Origin: Pseudomonadota bacterium
GTDB taxonomy: Bacteria; Pseudomonadota; Alphaproteobacteria; Sphingomonadales; Govanellaceae
DNA: 64,000 nt
Direction: 5' to 3'
Assembly: GCA_003577275.1 (NCBI GenBank)
Contig: QEVO01000005.1
Span: 62,001-126,000 of the forward strand
Below the pieces are notes generated by a model. The model was not told the origin of the DNA, did no database searches, and saw only the letters and a list, made by a program, of their open reading frames with translations. A program made the translations under genes and the position numbers. This document shows positions 39,372 through 48,689 of the stretch, piece after piece; within the stretch, counting starts at the first letter, position 1, and each line of letters starts with the position of its first letter.

Positions 39372-40058
39372 ATGGGTGGGCGCTATCTTGGCATCCTCAT
39401 AGCCGGCATCCTGGCCGTCGGAGCCGTTTTGCCTGCCGCAGCGGCGGTCAAGAGCCCGCATTGCTACCAGAGCTGCCCGGCAGCCCTGGTCGGCGACCAG
39501 GGCGTGGTGCGCCACCGCGCTTTCACCCTTGCCCCCGATCCCGAGACTAAAATCGCCCAATGGGTGGCCTACAAGATCACCGCCGCCACCTTGGGCGACG
39601 CCCGCCCCCGCCGTTGGCGGGCCGATCCATCCCTGCCCGATGCCGATGTCCTGGAGCCGGCGGATTACCGGGGCGCGGCCCGCGCCGGGTACGACCGCGG
39701 GCACCTCGCCCCCTTGGCCTCGCTGGCCGGCAATGCCGGATGGGCGGAGACCAACTATAGCTCCAACTTGGCGCCGCAACTGCGGTCGCTGAATCGCGGT
39801 TCATGGGCGCGCCAGGAGGCGGCCGAGCGTCGATTGATCACAAAGGACGGCTACCGCGCGGTCTATGTCGTGGTGCGGCCGCTCTACGAGCGGCCGATGC
39901 CGCCTTTGCCCAACGCCGACGAGTCGCACCGTGTGCCCAGCGGCTTTATCAAAACCATCATTGCGGTCAAAGACGATCACGTGTGGCGCGCCAGCGTGCG
40001 CTTCGATCAGCGGCCTGACTTGCTCGCCGCCGTACCAGCCGCCCATTTTAGGAAATAA
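39372..40058 (+). CDS. Secreted DNA/RNA non-specific endonuclease
   Basis: A 228-residue exported nuclease of the NUC1 (Serratia-type) family. A signal peptide (about residues 1-25, ending AAAA) precedes the nuclease domain. The metal-site motif is YDRGHLAPLASLAG, with the catalytic His, followed by TNYSSNLAPQ, where family members have the metal-binding Asn. The start at 39372 follows AAGGAG; an upstream ATG at 39345 is less likely. The last 11 bases overlap the convergent regulator gene. It may scavenge nucleic acid in the periplasm. Confidence 0.85.
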   Translation: MGGRYLGILIAGILAVGAVLPAAAAVKSPHCYQSCPAALVGDQGVVRHRAFTLAPDPETKIAQWVAYKITAATLGDARPRRWRADPSLPDADVLEPADYRGAARAGYDRGHLAPLASLAGNAGWAETNYSSNLAPQLRSLNRGSWARQEAAERRLITKDGYRAVYVVVRPLYERPMPPLPNADESHRVPSGFIKTIIAVKDDHVWRASVRFDQRPDLLAAVPAAHFRK

Positions 40059-42753
40059 GGGCTTTTTCCCGGGCGCGGGCCACCGCCAGGCCGCGCTTAT
40101 CGACGCCGAGCTTGGCGTAGATGTTCTTGAGATGAAATTTGACGGTGTTTTCGGTCATGTTGAGGAGCCGGGCGATTTCCTTATTGGAATAGCCATGGGC
40201 AAGCTCGGTCAACACCTCGCGCTCGCGTGGACTGAAATCCTGCCCGCCGGCCAGGACCGTTCCCTGACTGCTCATAAGCTGCAACAGCTTCGCCAGTTGC
40301 GTTTTCAAAAGGCTGTCGGCCGCCGCCTCGCGCAGGCTGCGCAAGGCAAGGGACAGCAACGCCTCCATGGCGCCGCCTTCGTCGATGAAAGGCCGCGCCA
40401 TGCCTTCCGGCAACGCTAGACGTAAGGCATCGACGATCCGAGCTATGGCCTCTTCATGCCGGCCGAGATGACGCAACGCCAGGGCTTCGAGCGCGATGGA
40501 TTGGATAAGCTGCAATCCGTGCTTGCGATCGGCGGCCGCCGCATGGATATCGGCCAGCACCTCCAAGGCGTGGCCGGGCGCGCCCTGGGCAATGTAGAGC
40601 GCAGCCAACGCCATGCCGGCCTCGTGATGGGAGCGCCAGACCCAGGGTTTTTGCCGCCATTCGCCAAGGGTGAAGGTGAAATCCAGGCTGCCGGAAATCT
40701 GCGCCGCCTTCAACATCTCGCCGCCGCGCACCAGGAGACGGATGCGGTGCGCCAACAGGAGCGGCATCAAGCGCTCAAGACCGCGCCGGCGCGCCATGCG
40801 CGCGCCGCGATCAAGCATGGCGAGCGCCTCCTCCAATCCCAACATGGCAAAGGCGATATCCGACGCCGTGGCGTAAACAGTGGCGAAGATATCGAACCAG
40901 CAATCGCCGTTCTCCAGTTGCTCGATCACGCCGTCCAAATGGCTCTTGGCCGCCGCCAGATCGTTTTGCAAGTAAAACACCGCCGCCAGCAGGGATTGAG
41001 CGATCATCGTCTGACCGCTTTCAGCGCCGAAATTTTCCTCGGCAATGGTCAGCGCCTCGCGCAGCGTCGCTTCCGCTTCGCGCAACCGGCCGATTATCAG
41101 TTGCGTCAAGCCGAGATGGAAATGCGCGTAATTGAGGCCAAGAATGGTGTCGGCCGCCCGCATGTGACGCACCGCCTTGATCGCCGCTTCCTCCACCAGC
41201 TCGGATTGGCCGACGCGCATGGCGGCAACGCATAGCGATTCATAAAGACAGCCCAAGCCAAGGTGGTCGCTGGATTCGATCAGCTGCTCGATGGCGGCGA
41301 CTTTTTCGTATTCCGCCGGCGTCAGCCATTGATCCTCATAGCCTTCGATGACGCCGCCGATCAGCAGGTCGTCGCGCACGGCAGCATAATCATGCGGCCC
41401 CGGCGGGCCGGCCTTGCGGCCGGCATCGACCAAGGCGCGCGCCGCCGCGATATCGCCGTCCTTGGTGTAAAGATAGGACTGGGCGATCCATAAATGAGGG
41501 CGTCGCACCAGCTCCTCGCGCGGCAAGCCGCGCAAGAGATTTCGCAACACGCCGATGCCGCCATAGAGCACCAGCGCCCAGCCGCCGGCATCGCGAACCA
41601 ACGTCTCCACCCGATCATAGTCGCCCATAAGCCGGGCGTGACGCACCGCTTCCACCGGCGCGCCGTTATGTTCAAACCAGCGCGACGCGGCGGCATGCAG
41701 GGACGGGATTCGATCCGGCATCTCGCGCTGCAGCTGTTCTTGCAAAAATTCACGAAACAGGAGATGGCAGCGAAACCATCGCCGCTCGCCATCAAGCGGA
41801 ATGAGCAGCGTATTCAAACGCTGCAAATCGGACAGCAACCGCCAGCAATCCGTGCGGCCGGTAATGGCGTTGGCAAGATCGCCGGAAATGCGTTCGCAAA
41901 TCGACGTCTCCAAGAGCGCCTGCCGCGCCGCCGCCGGCAGATCGCGTAAGACCTGCTCGGCCAGATAGTCGGCGACGTCCGTGGTGCGACCGGAAAACTG
42001 GTCTATGGCGGCGGCCCGCTCTGGCGCGCCGGCAAGCCACAGCCGCGCCAACTGCAGCGCCACGCCCCATCCTTCGGTACGCGCCACCAGACGCTCCACC
42101 GCTAGTTGGTCGAGCTGTCCGGCAAACAGCGGCGCGATATCATCAGCGGTTAATTGCAGGCGATCGGCGCCGATCTCCGCCACCAGCCCTTGCGCCCGCA
42201 GCGCCGCCAAGGACAAGGACGGCCGCTCGCGGCTGGAGACGATGAGCCGGAAATTGTCGGGCATGCGCGACAACAGCCCCTCAAGCACGCCATCCAGCGC
42301 CTTGGCCGGCACCCGGTGATAGTCATCGATCATCAAGGTCACCCGGCCCGGCAGGCGGGCGATGGCCGCCAACACCGCAGACAGGGCGGCAGAGAGCGAG
42401 GTTTCGGCAAAGCCTTGAACAGCCATGCGCTCCAGCTCCTGCATGTCGGCGCCGGCGGCGCTCAAGGACAGCACCATATAGGCCAGCGTTTGCACCGGAT
42501 CGGCGTCATCCTCGTCCAACGACAGCCAGCCCACCGTCTCGCCGTCGCGGCGCAACCGTTCCCGCCATTGCGTCAGGAGCGTCGTCTTGCCATAGCCGGG
42601 GGGGCAGATAACCAACAGCAGTCGCGGCCGGGTTGACGCCTGCAAGACCGCTTCGAGCGCCGGACGGGAGACCAGCGCAACGGCGGCCTGCGGCGGCAGG
42701 AACTTGCTGGCGGCCAGCCAGTCGATCTTGGATGGATCGCCTGTCTGCGCCAT
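40048..42753 (-). CDS. MalT-type LuxR transcriptional activator
   Basis: A 901-residue LAL-type regulator. It opens with a STAND ATPase (Walker A in GYGKTTLLTQW, Walker B in VTLMIDDYHRV), continues with helical TPR-like repeats (about residues 400-820) and ends in a LuxR helix-turn-helix (FSPREREVLTELAHGYSNKEIARLL, then TVKFHLKNIYAKLGV). Such proteins sense a small inducer and activate nearby genes. The start at 42753 is preferred because AAGG lies nine bases before it; ATG 42759 is an alternative. It lies upstream of, and on the same strand as, the 2-aminobenzoate operon's far end. Confidence 0.88.
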   Translation of the reverse strand: MAQTGDPSKIDWLAASKFLPPQAAVALVSRPALEAVLQASTRPRLLLVICPPGYGKTTLLTQWRERLRRDGETVGWLSLDEDDADPVQTLAYMVLSLSAAGADMQELERMAVQGFAETSLSAALSAVLAAIARLPGRVTLMIDDYHRVPAKALDGVLEGLLSRMPDNFRLIVSSRERPSLSLAALRAQGLVAEIGADRLQLTADDIAPLFAGQLDQLAVERLVARTEGWGVALQLARLWLAGAPERAAAIDQFSGRTTDVADYLAEQVLRDLPAAARQALLETSICERISGDLANAITGRTDCWRLLSDLQRLNTLLIPLDGERRWFRCHLLFREFLQEQLQREMPDRIPSLHAAASRWFEHNGAPVEAVRHARLMGDYDRVETLVRDAGGWALVLYGGIGVLRNLLRGLPREELVRRPHLWIAQSYLYTKDGDIAAARALVDAGRKAGPPGPHDYAAVRDDLLIGGVIEGYEDQWLTPAEYEKVAAIEQLIESSDHLGLGCLYESLCVAAMRVGQSELVEEAAIKAVRHMRAADTILGLNYAHFHLGLTQLIIGRLREAEATLREALTIAEENFGAESGQTMIAQSLLAAVFYLQNDLAAAKSHLDGVIEQLENGDCWFDIFATVYATASDIAFAMLGLEEALAMLDRGARMARRRGLERLMPLLLAHRIRLLVRGGEMLKAAQISGSLDFTFTLGEWRQKPWVWRSHHEAGMALAALYIAQGAPGHALEVLADIHAAAADRKHGLQLIQSIALEALALRHLGRHEEAIARIVDALRLALPEGMARPFIDEGGAMEALLSLALRSLREAAADSLLKTQLAKLLQLMSSQGTVLAGGQDFSPREREVLTELAHGYSNKEIARLLNMTENTVKFHLKNIYAKLGVDKRGLAVARAREKALIS

Positions 42754-42913
42754 GGTCATTGGCCTTCCCTGATCTGCATGAGCGGAACGATAACGCGCCC
42801 GGCGACCCTCCGGCAAGGCCCGTTCCCGGCAGGTCGGATAATTCACGGCTTTGCCCGCTTGCCGTCATGAACGACGAGCGGCGGGGGCAATGGCAGTTGA
42901 TTGAGCTTAGAAG

Positions 42914-43240
42914 ATGTATCTGGCCTCCTTGGAAGAACTTGAGGGTCTTGCCCTTGATTACGCCTGCCGGCCCGCCATGCGCCACGGCATCCGCATGCGG
43001 CTTTACGGCAATGCCGCCGATATCCTGCTGGTCATTTTCTGGGGTATGGGATCGTTCGCCTGCGAACGGGCCATCGAGCGACTCGCCCGACGCCAGGGAG
43101 GCAGGTGCGAGTTGCGGCGCGCCCGCACGGATCTGTTGGCCTTTACCGGCTTTGACGATCTGGTGGTGACGGCATCCGCCCGCGAAGTCGCCTACCTCAT
43201 CGCCTTCGTGCTCGATGAGCAGTGGCGTGAGGGGGGGTGA
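42914..43240 (+). CDS. Hypothetical protein divergent from the LAL regulator
   Basis: A 108-residue protein with no family I recognise. A short hydrophobic stretch (ADILLVIFWGMGSFA, about residues 35-48) is followed by a basic segment. Only a weak ribosome site (AGAAG) precedes it. It lies 160 bases from the divergent LAL regulator, so it could be its target. The coding call rests on an uninterrupted frame with GC-rich third positions and on placement; it may not be real. Confidence 0.4.
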   Translation: MYLASLEELEGLALDYACRPAMRHGIRMRLYGNAADILLVIFWGMGSFACERAIERLARRQGGRCELRRARTDLLAFTGFDDLVVTASAREVAYLIAFVLDEQWREGG

Positions 43241-43254
43241 AGACGTTCACCCTT

Positions 43255-43333
43255 GTCATCGCGAGCCGCTGTTAAGCGGCGCGGCGATCCAAAAAGAATT
43301 TAAGATGGATTGCTTCGCTTCGCTCGCAATGAC
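43255..43333. repeat. REPIN-like inverted-arm repeat, family B copy 2
   Basis: The long left arm (43255-43291) pairs ATCGC with GCGAT outside and GCCGCT with AGCGGC inside, around a GTTA loop. After a 14-base spacer comes the short right arm (43306-43333), with ATTGC / GCAAT. It is in opposite orientation to the copy at 27090. The long arms have equal length (37) and differ mostly by paired changes. It sits between the convergent 108-residue ORF and the RidA-like gene. Confidence 0.82.
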
Positions 43334-43358
43334 AAAGAGAAAGTCTTTCGGTAGCCTA

Positions 43359-43754
43359 TTACCGCGGCAGCACGGCGGTGGCTTCGATCTCCAAGAGCCC
43401 GCCATGTTCGATCAGGCCCTTGACCACGATCACCGACATCACCGGGTAGTTGCGGCCCATGATCTCGCGATAGATGGCGCCGATTTCACGCTGCGCGCCT
43501 AAATAAGCTTCCTTGTCGGTAATGAACCAAGTCATGCGCGCCACGTGCTCGGGGCCGGCATTGGCCGCTTTCAACACCGCGGCAATGTTGAGCATCGCCT
43601 GGCGGAACTGACCGACGAAATCCGCATGATCAAATTCAGAGGTTATCGGATTCCACCCCACCTGACCGGCAATAAATAAAATCCGCCCGTCGGCGATAAT
43701 GCCGTTGGAGTAGCCTTTAGCCCGGGGCCATTCCGGCGGTTGCACTATTTCCAT
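43359..43754 (-). CDS. RidA-family protein in the aminobenzoate operon
   Basis: A 131-residue YjgF/YER057c/UK114-fold protein. RidA enzymes hydrolyse enamines and imines, releasing ammonia. Here the segment YPVMSVIVVKGLIEHGGLLEIEATAV has Met where classic RidA has the key Arg, but keeps the late Glu. It is therefore a divergent subgroup. Being the last gene of a 2-aminobenzoate operon, 6 bases after the ligase, it may remove the amino group from an enamine intermediate (inference). Confidence 0.85.
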   Translation of the reverse strand: MEIVQPPEWPRAKGYSNGIIADGRILFIAGQVGWNPITSEFDHADFVGQFRQAMLNIAAVLKAANAGPEHVARMTWFITDKEAYLGAQREIGAIYREIMGRNYPVMSVIVVKGLIEHGGLLEIEATAVLPR

Positions 43755-43760
43755 ACTCGA

Positions 43761-45410
43761 TTAACTCCTTTGCGTTGGTTTGCCGTATTTTGCTGCTTCT
43801 TCTTCCCATTGTCTTAAGCGGAACCGCTGGATTTTCCCTGTGCCGGTTTTTGGCAGTTCGCTGACGAAAGCGACTGCGCGCGGGTATTTGAAGGGAGCGA
43901 TGGTATTTTTGACGTGATCTTGCAGCGCCTTGACCAATCCCGGATTGCCTTCGATGCCGGGTTGGAGCACCACATAGGCTTTTACGATGTGACCGCGCGC
44001 CTCATCGGGCGAGGCGACCACGGCGCATTCGGCAACCTTGGGATGGGACAACAACGCCGCCTCGACCTCCGGCCCGGCGATGTTGTAGCCGGCGGAGACG
44101 ATCATGTCGTCGTTGCGAGCCTGGAACCAGAAATAGCCGTCCTCGTCCATCATGAACGAATCGCCGGTCAGATTCCAACCGTGAGCGACGTAATTGCTCT
44201 GACGCTCATCGGCGAGATAGCGGCAGCCGGTGGGCCCGCGCACCGCCAAGCGCCCGACCGTGCCGGGCGGCGCCGGATTGAAGTTGTCATCGAGAATGCA
44301 GGCCTCATAGCCGGGCACCACGCGCCCGGTGGAGCCGGCGCGGATATCCTTGCCCGCCGCGGAGATGAAGATATGGGTCATCTCGGTGGCGCCGATGCCG
44401 TCGATGATGCGAATGCCGGTGGCTTCCTTCCAAATGTCCGACGTCGGGTGCGGCAAGTGCTCGCCCGCCGATACGCATTTCCTCAACGACGACAGATCGC
44501 GATCCTTCACCTGCCCGACCAGGGTTTTATACATGGTGGGCGCGGTAAAGAGCGTGGTGACATGATGACGGGCGATGGTATCGAGAAGTTCGTCGGGCGA
44601 GGGATGTTCCGCCAGCGCCACGGTGCAGCCGAAACGCAACGGAAACGCCACCATCACGCCAAGGCCATAAGTGAAAGCGAGCGGCGGCGAGCCGGCGAAA
44701 ATTTCATCGCGGCCCGGGCGCAGGGTGTGGCGGGCAAAGGTATCGGTCATGGCCAGCACATCGCGATGGAAATGCATGGTGGCCTTGGGCTTGCCGGTGG
44801 TGCCCGAGGTGAAGCCCAGGAGCGCCACATCATCGCGGCCAGTGGCCACGTTCTGGAAGCGGCCGTCCTTCTTGGCCATGCGCTCCTCAAGTTCGCCTTT
44901 GCCGTAAGCGACCGTGGTGCGCATAAAAGATGTTTGCGCCTGGGCGGCCTCCATTTCTTCCATCAGCCGCGCGTCGCACAGCGCCAGACTGATTTCCGCC
45001 TTGTCGATGATGGCTTTCAGCTCGACGGCGCGCAACAGCGGCATGGTGGCGACGGCCACCGCGCCGGTCTTGACGACGCCAAGCCAGGACGCCACCGCCA
45101 TGGCGTTATTAAAGCAACGCAGCAATACGCGATTGCCGGGAATGACGCCGAAATCCTCCGTCAATACCCGGGCGATGCGGTTGGCGGCGTCTTGCAGTTG
45201 GCCATAGCTCCAGGTGTGATCGGCGGCGATGACCGCCGTCTTGTTGGCAAAGCCCGATGCGACCGGCACATCAACGAGCGCTTCCGCTGCATTCAGGCGC
45301 TCGCCGTATTGCAGCTCCGGCAAGGTGAACAGAAATTTCGGCCACATCTCCGGCGGCGGCAGATTGTCGCGGGTAAAGGTATCCACATGGGAGGTATAAC
45401 TCGACAACAT
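43761..45410 (-). CDS. 2-aminobenzoate-CoA ligase
   Basis: A 549-residue adenylate-forming CoA ligase starting MLSSYTSHVDTFTRDNLPP. The AMP motif is LGFTSGTTGKPKAT, later DGIGATEMTHIF, and the hinge and catalytic lysine region ELPKTGTGKIQRFRLR. The N-terminal pattern and length match benzoate/2-aminobenzoate-CoA ligases. The operon context, with an aminobenzoyl-CoA monooxygenase/reductase, favours anthranilate as substrate. The start at 45410 follows AGGGGAG. The upstream dehydrogenase ends 20 bases away. Confidence 0.87.
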   Translation of the reverse strand: MLSSYTSHVDTFTRDNLPPPEMWPKFLFTLPELQYGERLNAAEALVDVPVASGFANKTAVIAADHTWSYGQLQDAANRIARVLTEDFGVIPGNRVLLRCFNNAMAVASWLGVVKTGAVAVATMPLLRAVELKAIIDKAEISLALCDARLMEEMEAAQAQTSFMRTTVAYGKGELEERMAKKDGRFQNVATGRDDVALLGFTSGTTGKPKATMHFHRDVLAMTDTFARHTLRPGRDEIFAGSPPLAFTYGLGVMVAFPLRFGCTVALAEHPSPDELLDTIARHHVTTLFTAPTMYKTLVGQVKDRDLSSLRKCVSAGEHLPHPTSDIWKEATGIRIIDGIGATEMTHIFISAAGKDIRAGSTGRVVPGYEACILDDNFNPAPPGTVGRLAVRGPTGCRYLADERQSNYVAHGWNLTGDSFMMDEDGYFWFQARNDDMIVSAGYNIAGPEVEAALLSHPKVAECAVVASPDEARGHIVKAYVVLQPGIEGNPGLVKALQDHVKNTIAPFKYPRAVAFVSELPKTGTGKIQRFRLRQWEEEAAKYGKPTQRS

Positions 45411-45430
45411 CAAAAAGCTCCCCTGAAGTT

Positions 45431-46594
45431 CTATGTTATATAGCCGCCCAACGTCTGGCGCGCGATGACGAGCTGCTGCACCTCGCTGGCGCCTTCGTAA
45501 ATCCGCAAGGCGCGGATTTCGCGATAAAGCGTCTCTACCGCCGAGCCGGAAACCACGCCGAGCCCGCCCCATAGCTGCACCGCCTGATCGATCACCCGCT
45601 GCGCCGCTTCGGTGGCGTAAAGCTTGGCCATCGCGGCTTCCCGCGTCACCCGCGCCCCCAGCGTATCCTTGACCCAGGCGGCGCGATAGATCAAGAGCGC
45701 GCTGGCGTCCACATCCACCGCCATGTCGGCGATTTTCGCCTGCACCAGTTGCAACTCGGCCATGGGCGCGCCAAAAAGTTCGCGTGTCGTCGCCCTCATC
45801 GCCGCTTCATCAAGCGCGCGCCTGGCAAAGCCCAGCGCCGCCGCCCCCACCGTGGAGCGGAAAATATCCAGGGTGCCCATGGCGATCTTGAAGCCGTCGC
45901 CGGGCTTGCCTAACAAATTCTCCTTGGGAATGCGGCAATTGGTGAACTTCAAGCGCGCCAAGGGATGGGGCGCGATGACGTTGATGCGCTCGGCGATCTC
46001 CAGTCCCGGCGTATCGGCATCGACCACGAAGGCGCTCAAGCCCTTGGCCCCCGGCGCTTCGCCGGTGCGCACGAAGAGGGTGTAGAAATCGGCGATGCCG
46101 CCGTTGGAGATCCAGGTTTTCTCGCCATTGATCAGATAATGATCGCCCTTGTCTTCGGCGCTGGCGGTCATCGCCGCCACGTCGGAGCCGGCCACCGGCT
46201 CGGAGAGCGCGAACGCCGCCACTTTCTCGCCGCGCGCCACGGCCGGCAGATAGCGCTCCTTTAATGCCGCTGATCCGGCGATGGCGATGGGGCCGCTCCC
46301 TAAGCCCTGCATGGCGAACACGAAATCGGCAAGACCCGAGCAATAGGACAAGGTTTCGCGGGTCAAGCACAGCGTGCGCACGTCAAGGGCATCGCTTGAT
46401 CCGCCATAGGCCGCCGGCACGCAGGCCCGCGTCCAGCCGGCGGCGGCCAGAGATTTGAGAATGGCCGCGCAATCGCCGTCCACATCGTCGGAATGGGGCA
46501 GCGAAGCGCCTTTCACCCAAGCTTGCAGCTTTGCCGCGTGATCGCGGTGGCGGTCGTCGAAAAACGGCCAGGCGAGAAAACTTTTATCGGCCAT
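45431..46594 (-). CDS. Acyl-CoA dehydrogenase of the aminobenzoate operon
   Basis: A 387-residue FAD-dependent dehydrogenase with [22 protein letters not shown] (the FAD segment), a [16 protein letters not shown] strand and the C-terminal [40 protein letters not shown] region in parts, with the catalytic Glu expected in EGASEV. It would oxidise an alicyclic acyl-CoA intermediate in the beta-oxidation-like lower part of the pathway (inference). Its ATG overlaps the enoyl-CoA hydratase stop by one to four bases (ATGA). Confidence 0.85.
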   Translation of the reverse strand: MADKSFLAWPFFDDRHRDHAAKLQAWVKGASLPHSDDVDGDCAAILKSLAAAGWTRACVPAAYGGSSDALDVRTLCLTRETLSYCSGLADFVFAMQGLGSGPIAIAGSAALKERYLPAVARGEKVAAFALSEPVAGSDVAAMTASAEDKGDHYLINGEKTWISNGGIADFYTLFVRTGEAPGAKGLSAFVVDADTPGLEIAERINVIAPHPLARLKFTNCRIPKENLLGKPGDGFKIAMGTLDIFRSTVGAAALGFARRALDEAAMRATTRELFGAPMAELQLVQAKIADMAVDVDASALLIYRAAWVKDTLGARVTREAAMAKLYATEAAQRVIDQAVQLWGGLGVVSGSAVETLYREIRALRIYEGASEVQQLVIARQTLGGYIT

Positions 46595-47421
46595 CAGTCG
46601 CCCTCGAATTTCGGTTTTTCTTTGTTCACGAACGCATGATAGGCGCGGTGAAAATCCTGCGTCTGCATGCAGATCGCCTGCGATTGCGCTTCCGCCTCGA
46701 TGGCCATGTCGATGCTCATCGACCATTCGTGATTGATCGCCGTCTTGGTCATGGCGTGGCCGAAGTTGGGACCCTCGGCGAGGCTTCTGGCCAGCGTCAG
46801 CGCTTCCGCCACCACCTGATCCTTGGCCACCACGCGATTGAGCCAGCCCCAGCGCTCACCTTCCTCGGCGGTCATGACGCGGCCGGTGAACAGAAGCTCG
46901 GCGGCGCGGCCCTGACCAATGATGCGCGGCAGCATGGCGCAAGCCCCCATGTCGCAGCCGGCCAAGCCGACGCGGGTGAACAGAAACGCCGTCTTGGCGT
47001 CCGCCGTGCCGAGCCGCATGTCGCAGGCCATGGCGATGGCGGCGCCGGCGCCGGCGCAAATGCCGTCGATGGCGGCGATCACCGGCTGCGGGCAGCCGCG
47101 GATGGCCTTAACCAGATCGCCGGTCATGCGGGTGAAGCGCAACAACCCCTTCATATCAAGCTTGGTCAACGGGCCGATGATGTCGTGCACATCGCCGCCG
47201 GAGGAGAAATTGCCGCCGGCCCCGGCGATCACCACCGCCTTGATGTGATCCATGTAAACCAGACGACGGAAGGCGTCGCGCATTTCGGCGTAGGACTGAA
47301 ACGTGATGGGATTCTTGCGCTCGGGGCGGTTGATGGTCAAGAGCGCCACGCCATCGGTTACTTCCCATAAGAAATGCTTGGGCGCAAAATCGCTGTTGGG
47401 CGATAAGTCGGAAATGTCCAT
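46594..47421 (-). CDS. Enoyl-CoA hydratase-family protein of the aminobenzoate operon
   Basis: A 275-residue crotonase-fold protein. The oxyanion segments are [14 protein letters not shown] and [19 protein letters not shown]. The second carries Ala where the first catalytic Glu of hydratases normally lies, while [16 protein letters not shown] replaces the second. It may therefore be a ring hydrolase or isomerase rather than a plain hydratase. It is adjacent to the MarR gene (no gap) and coupled to the dehydrogenase. Confidence 0.82.
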   Translation of the reverse strand: MDISDLSPNSDFAPKHFLWEVTDGVALLTINRPERKNPITFQSYAEMRDAFRRLVYMDHIKAVVIAGAGGNFSSGGDVHDIIGPLTKLDMKGLLRFTRMTGDLVKAIRGCPQPVIAAIDGICAGAGAAIAMACDMRLGTADAKTAFLFTRVGLAGCDMGACAMLPRIIGQGRAAELLFTGRVMTAEEGERWGWLNRVVAKDQVVAEALTLARSLAEGPNFGHAMTKTAINHEWSMSIDMAIEAEAQSQAICMQTQDFHRAYHAFVNKEKPKFEGD

Positions 47422-47919
47422 CTACTTCCCCTTTTTATCATGCTTGATCACCGATTCCTTGGCCTTGACCAGGAGCGCCACGAAGGCGTCGATCTCCTTG
47501 GCGGAAAAATCGGCGAAGATGTTGGAAATCCATTCTTCATGCTCGCGCGCCCAGCCTTCAAACGCGGCGCGGCCAGCGGGCGTCATGGTGACGATTTGGC
47601 TGCGGCGATCGTTGGGCGCGGGCCGACGGGTAATCAAGCCCTCTTTTTCCAGACGCTCGGCAACGCCGGTGACATTGCCGTTCGACACCAACAGCCAGCG
47701 CGACAGCTCACCCATGGTCAAGCCATCCTCGGCGCGATAGAGGGCGGCCATAAGGTCGAAACGCGGCAGCGTGGTGTCGAAACGGTCTTTCAAAAAATTG
47801 CGCAGCCGCTGTTCGATCATGGTGGTGGAGGAAAACAGCCGCAGCCACAGCCGCAGCGCCTGCTTGGTGGCCGGCACCGCCGCGACTTTTTCATCGACAA
47901 CCCGTACTTCCTGCACCAT
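47422..47919 (-). CDS. MarR-family regulator of the aminobenzoate operon
   Basis: A 165-residue winged-helix protein. The fold is clear: RFDLMAALYRAEDGLTMGELSRWL, the recognition helix NGNVTGVAERLEKEGLI and the wing ITRRPAPNDRRSQIVTMTPAG. MarR proteins of aromatic clusters commonly sense the CoA thioester or free acid and relieve repression. It sits inside the operon, its start overlapping the SDR stop by one base (TGATG), so it is probably autoregulated. Confidence 0.88.
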   Translation of the reverse strand: MVQEVRVVDEKVAAVPATKQALRLWLRLFSSTTMIEQRLRNFLKDRFDTTLPRFDLMAALYRAEDGLTMGELSRWLLVSNGNVTGVAERLEKEGLITRRPAPNDRRSQIVTMTPAGRAAFEGWAREHEEWISNIFADFSAKEIDAFVALLVKAKESVIKHDKKGK

Positions 47920-48689
47920 CACATGACCTCCCCGCCGGCCACCGCGATGGCCTGTCCCGTCATCGAACGCTGCTCCGGCAGGCAAAGCCAGGCCACCGCC
48001 GACGCCACTTCCTCAGGCTGCACCAGACGCCCCTGCGGATTGCGCGCCGTCAGTTCGGCGCGGGCTTCCGCCTCGCTGCGCCCGGTTTTGGCCATGATGT
48101 TGGCCACCGCGTCTTTGACGATATCGGTTTCCGTGTAACCGGGACAGACGGCATTGACGGTAACACCGCTCTTGGCAAGCTCCAGCGCCAATGCCCGGGT
48201 AAGCCCCACCACGCCATGCTTGGCCGCCGCATAGGCGGTGACATAGGCATAGCCGATGAGCCCCGCCGTGCTCGCCACATTGACGATATGGCCCGCTTTG
48301 CGCGCGCGCATGTCCTCAACCACGGCGCGGCAGCACAGGAAAGTGCCCGTCAGATTGACATCGATGGTCTTGCGCCAGGTGGCGAGATCGAGCTTGTGAA
48401 AAGGAATGCCCTCGGCCACGCCCGCATTGTTGACGAGAATATCCACCGCGCCAAAACGGTTGCGGGCGCGATCAAAGGCCGCTGCTACGGCATCGCCCTC
48501 GGTGATGTCGACGGCTACAGCCTGCGCTTCGCCCAGCTCTTGCGCCTTGGCGCGCAGGCGTTCCTCGCTGCGCGCCATCAAGGTCAATCGCGCGCCCAAG
48601 GCAGACAAACGATCGGCAATGGCGGCCCCGATGCCGGAGCCGCCACCCGTGATCACCGCATGTCGGCCAGAAAGCGGCCGATCGGTCAT
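47919..48689 (-). CDS. Short-chain dehydrogenase of the aminobenzoate operon
   Basis: A 256-residue classical SDR. The cofactor motif is [14 protein letters not shown], the NNAG motif is [11 protein letters not shown], and the catalytic YxxxK is in [14 protein letters not shown], with Ser two turns earlier in [10 protein letters not shown]. It would oxidise a hydroxyacyl-CoA in the lower pathway (inference). The start at 48689 overlaps the monooxygenase stop by four bases; a longer frame runs back into that gene. Confidence 0.88.
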   Translation of the reverse strand: MTDRPLSGRHAVITGGGSGIGAAIADRLSALGARLTLMARSEERLRAKAQELGEAQAVAVDITEGDAVAAAFDRARNRFGAVDILVNNAGVAEGIPFHKLDLATWRKTIDVNLTGTFLCCRAVVEDMRARKAGHIVNVASTAGLIGYAYVTAYAAAKHGVVGLTRALALELAKSGVTVNAVCPGYTETDIVKDAVANIMAKTGRSEAEARAELTARNPQGRLVQPEEVASAVAWLCLPEQRSMTGQAIAVAGGEVM

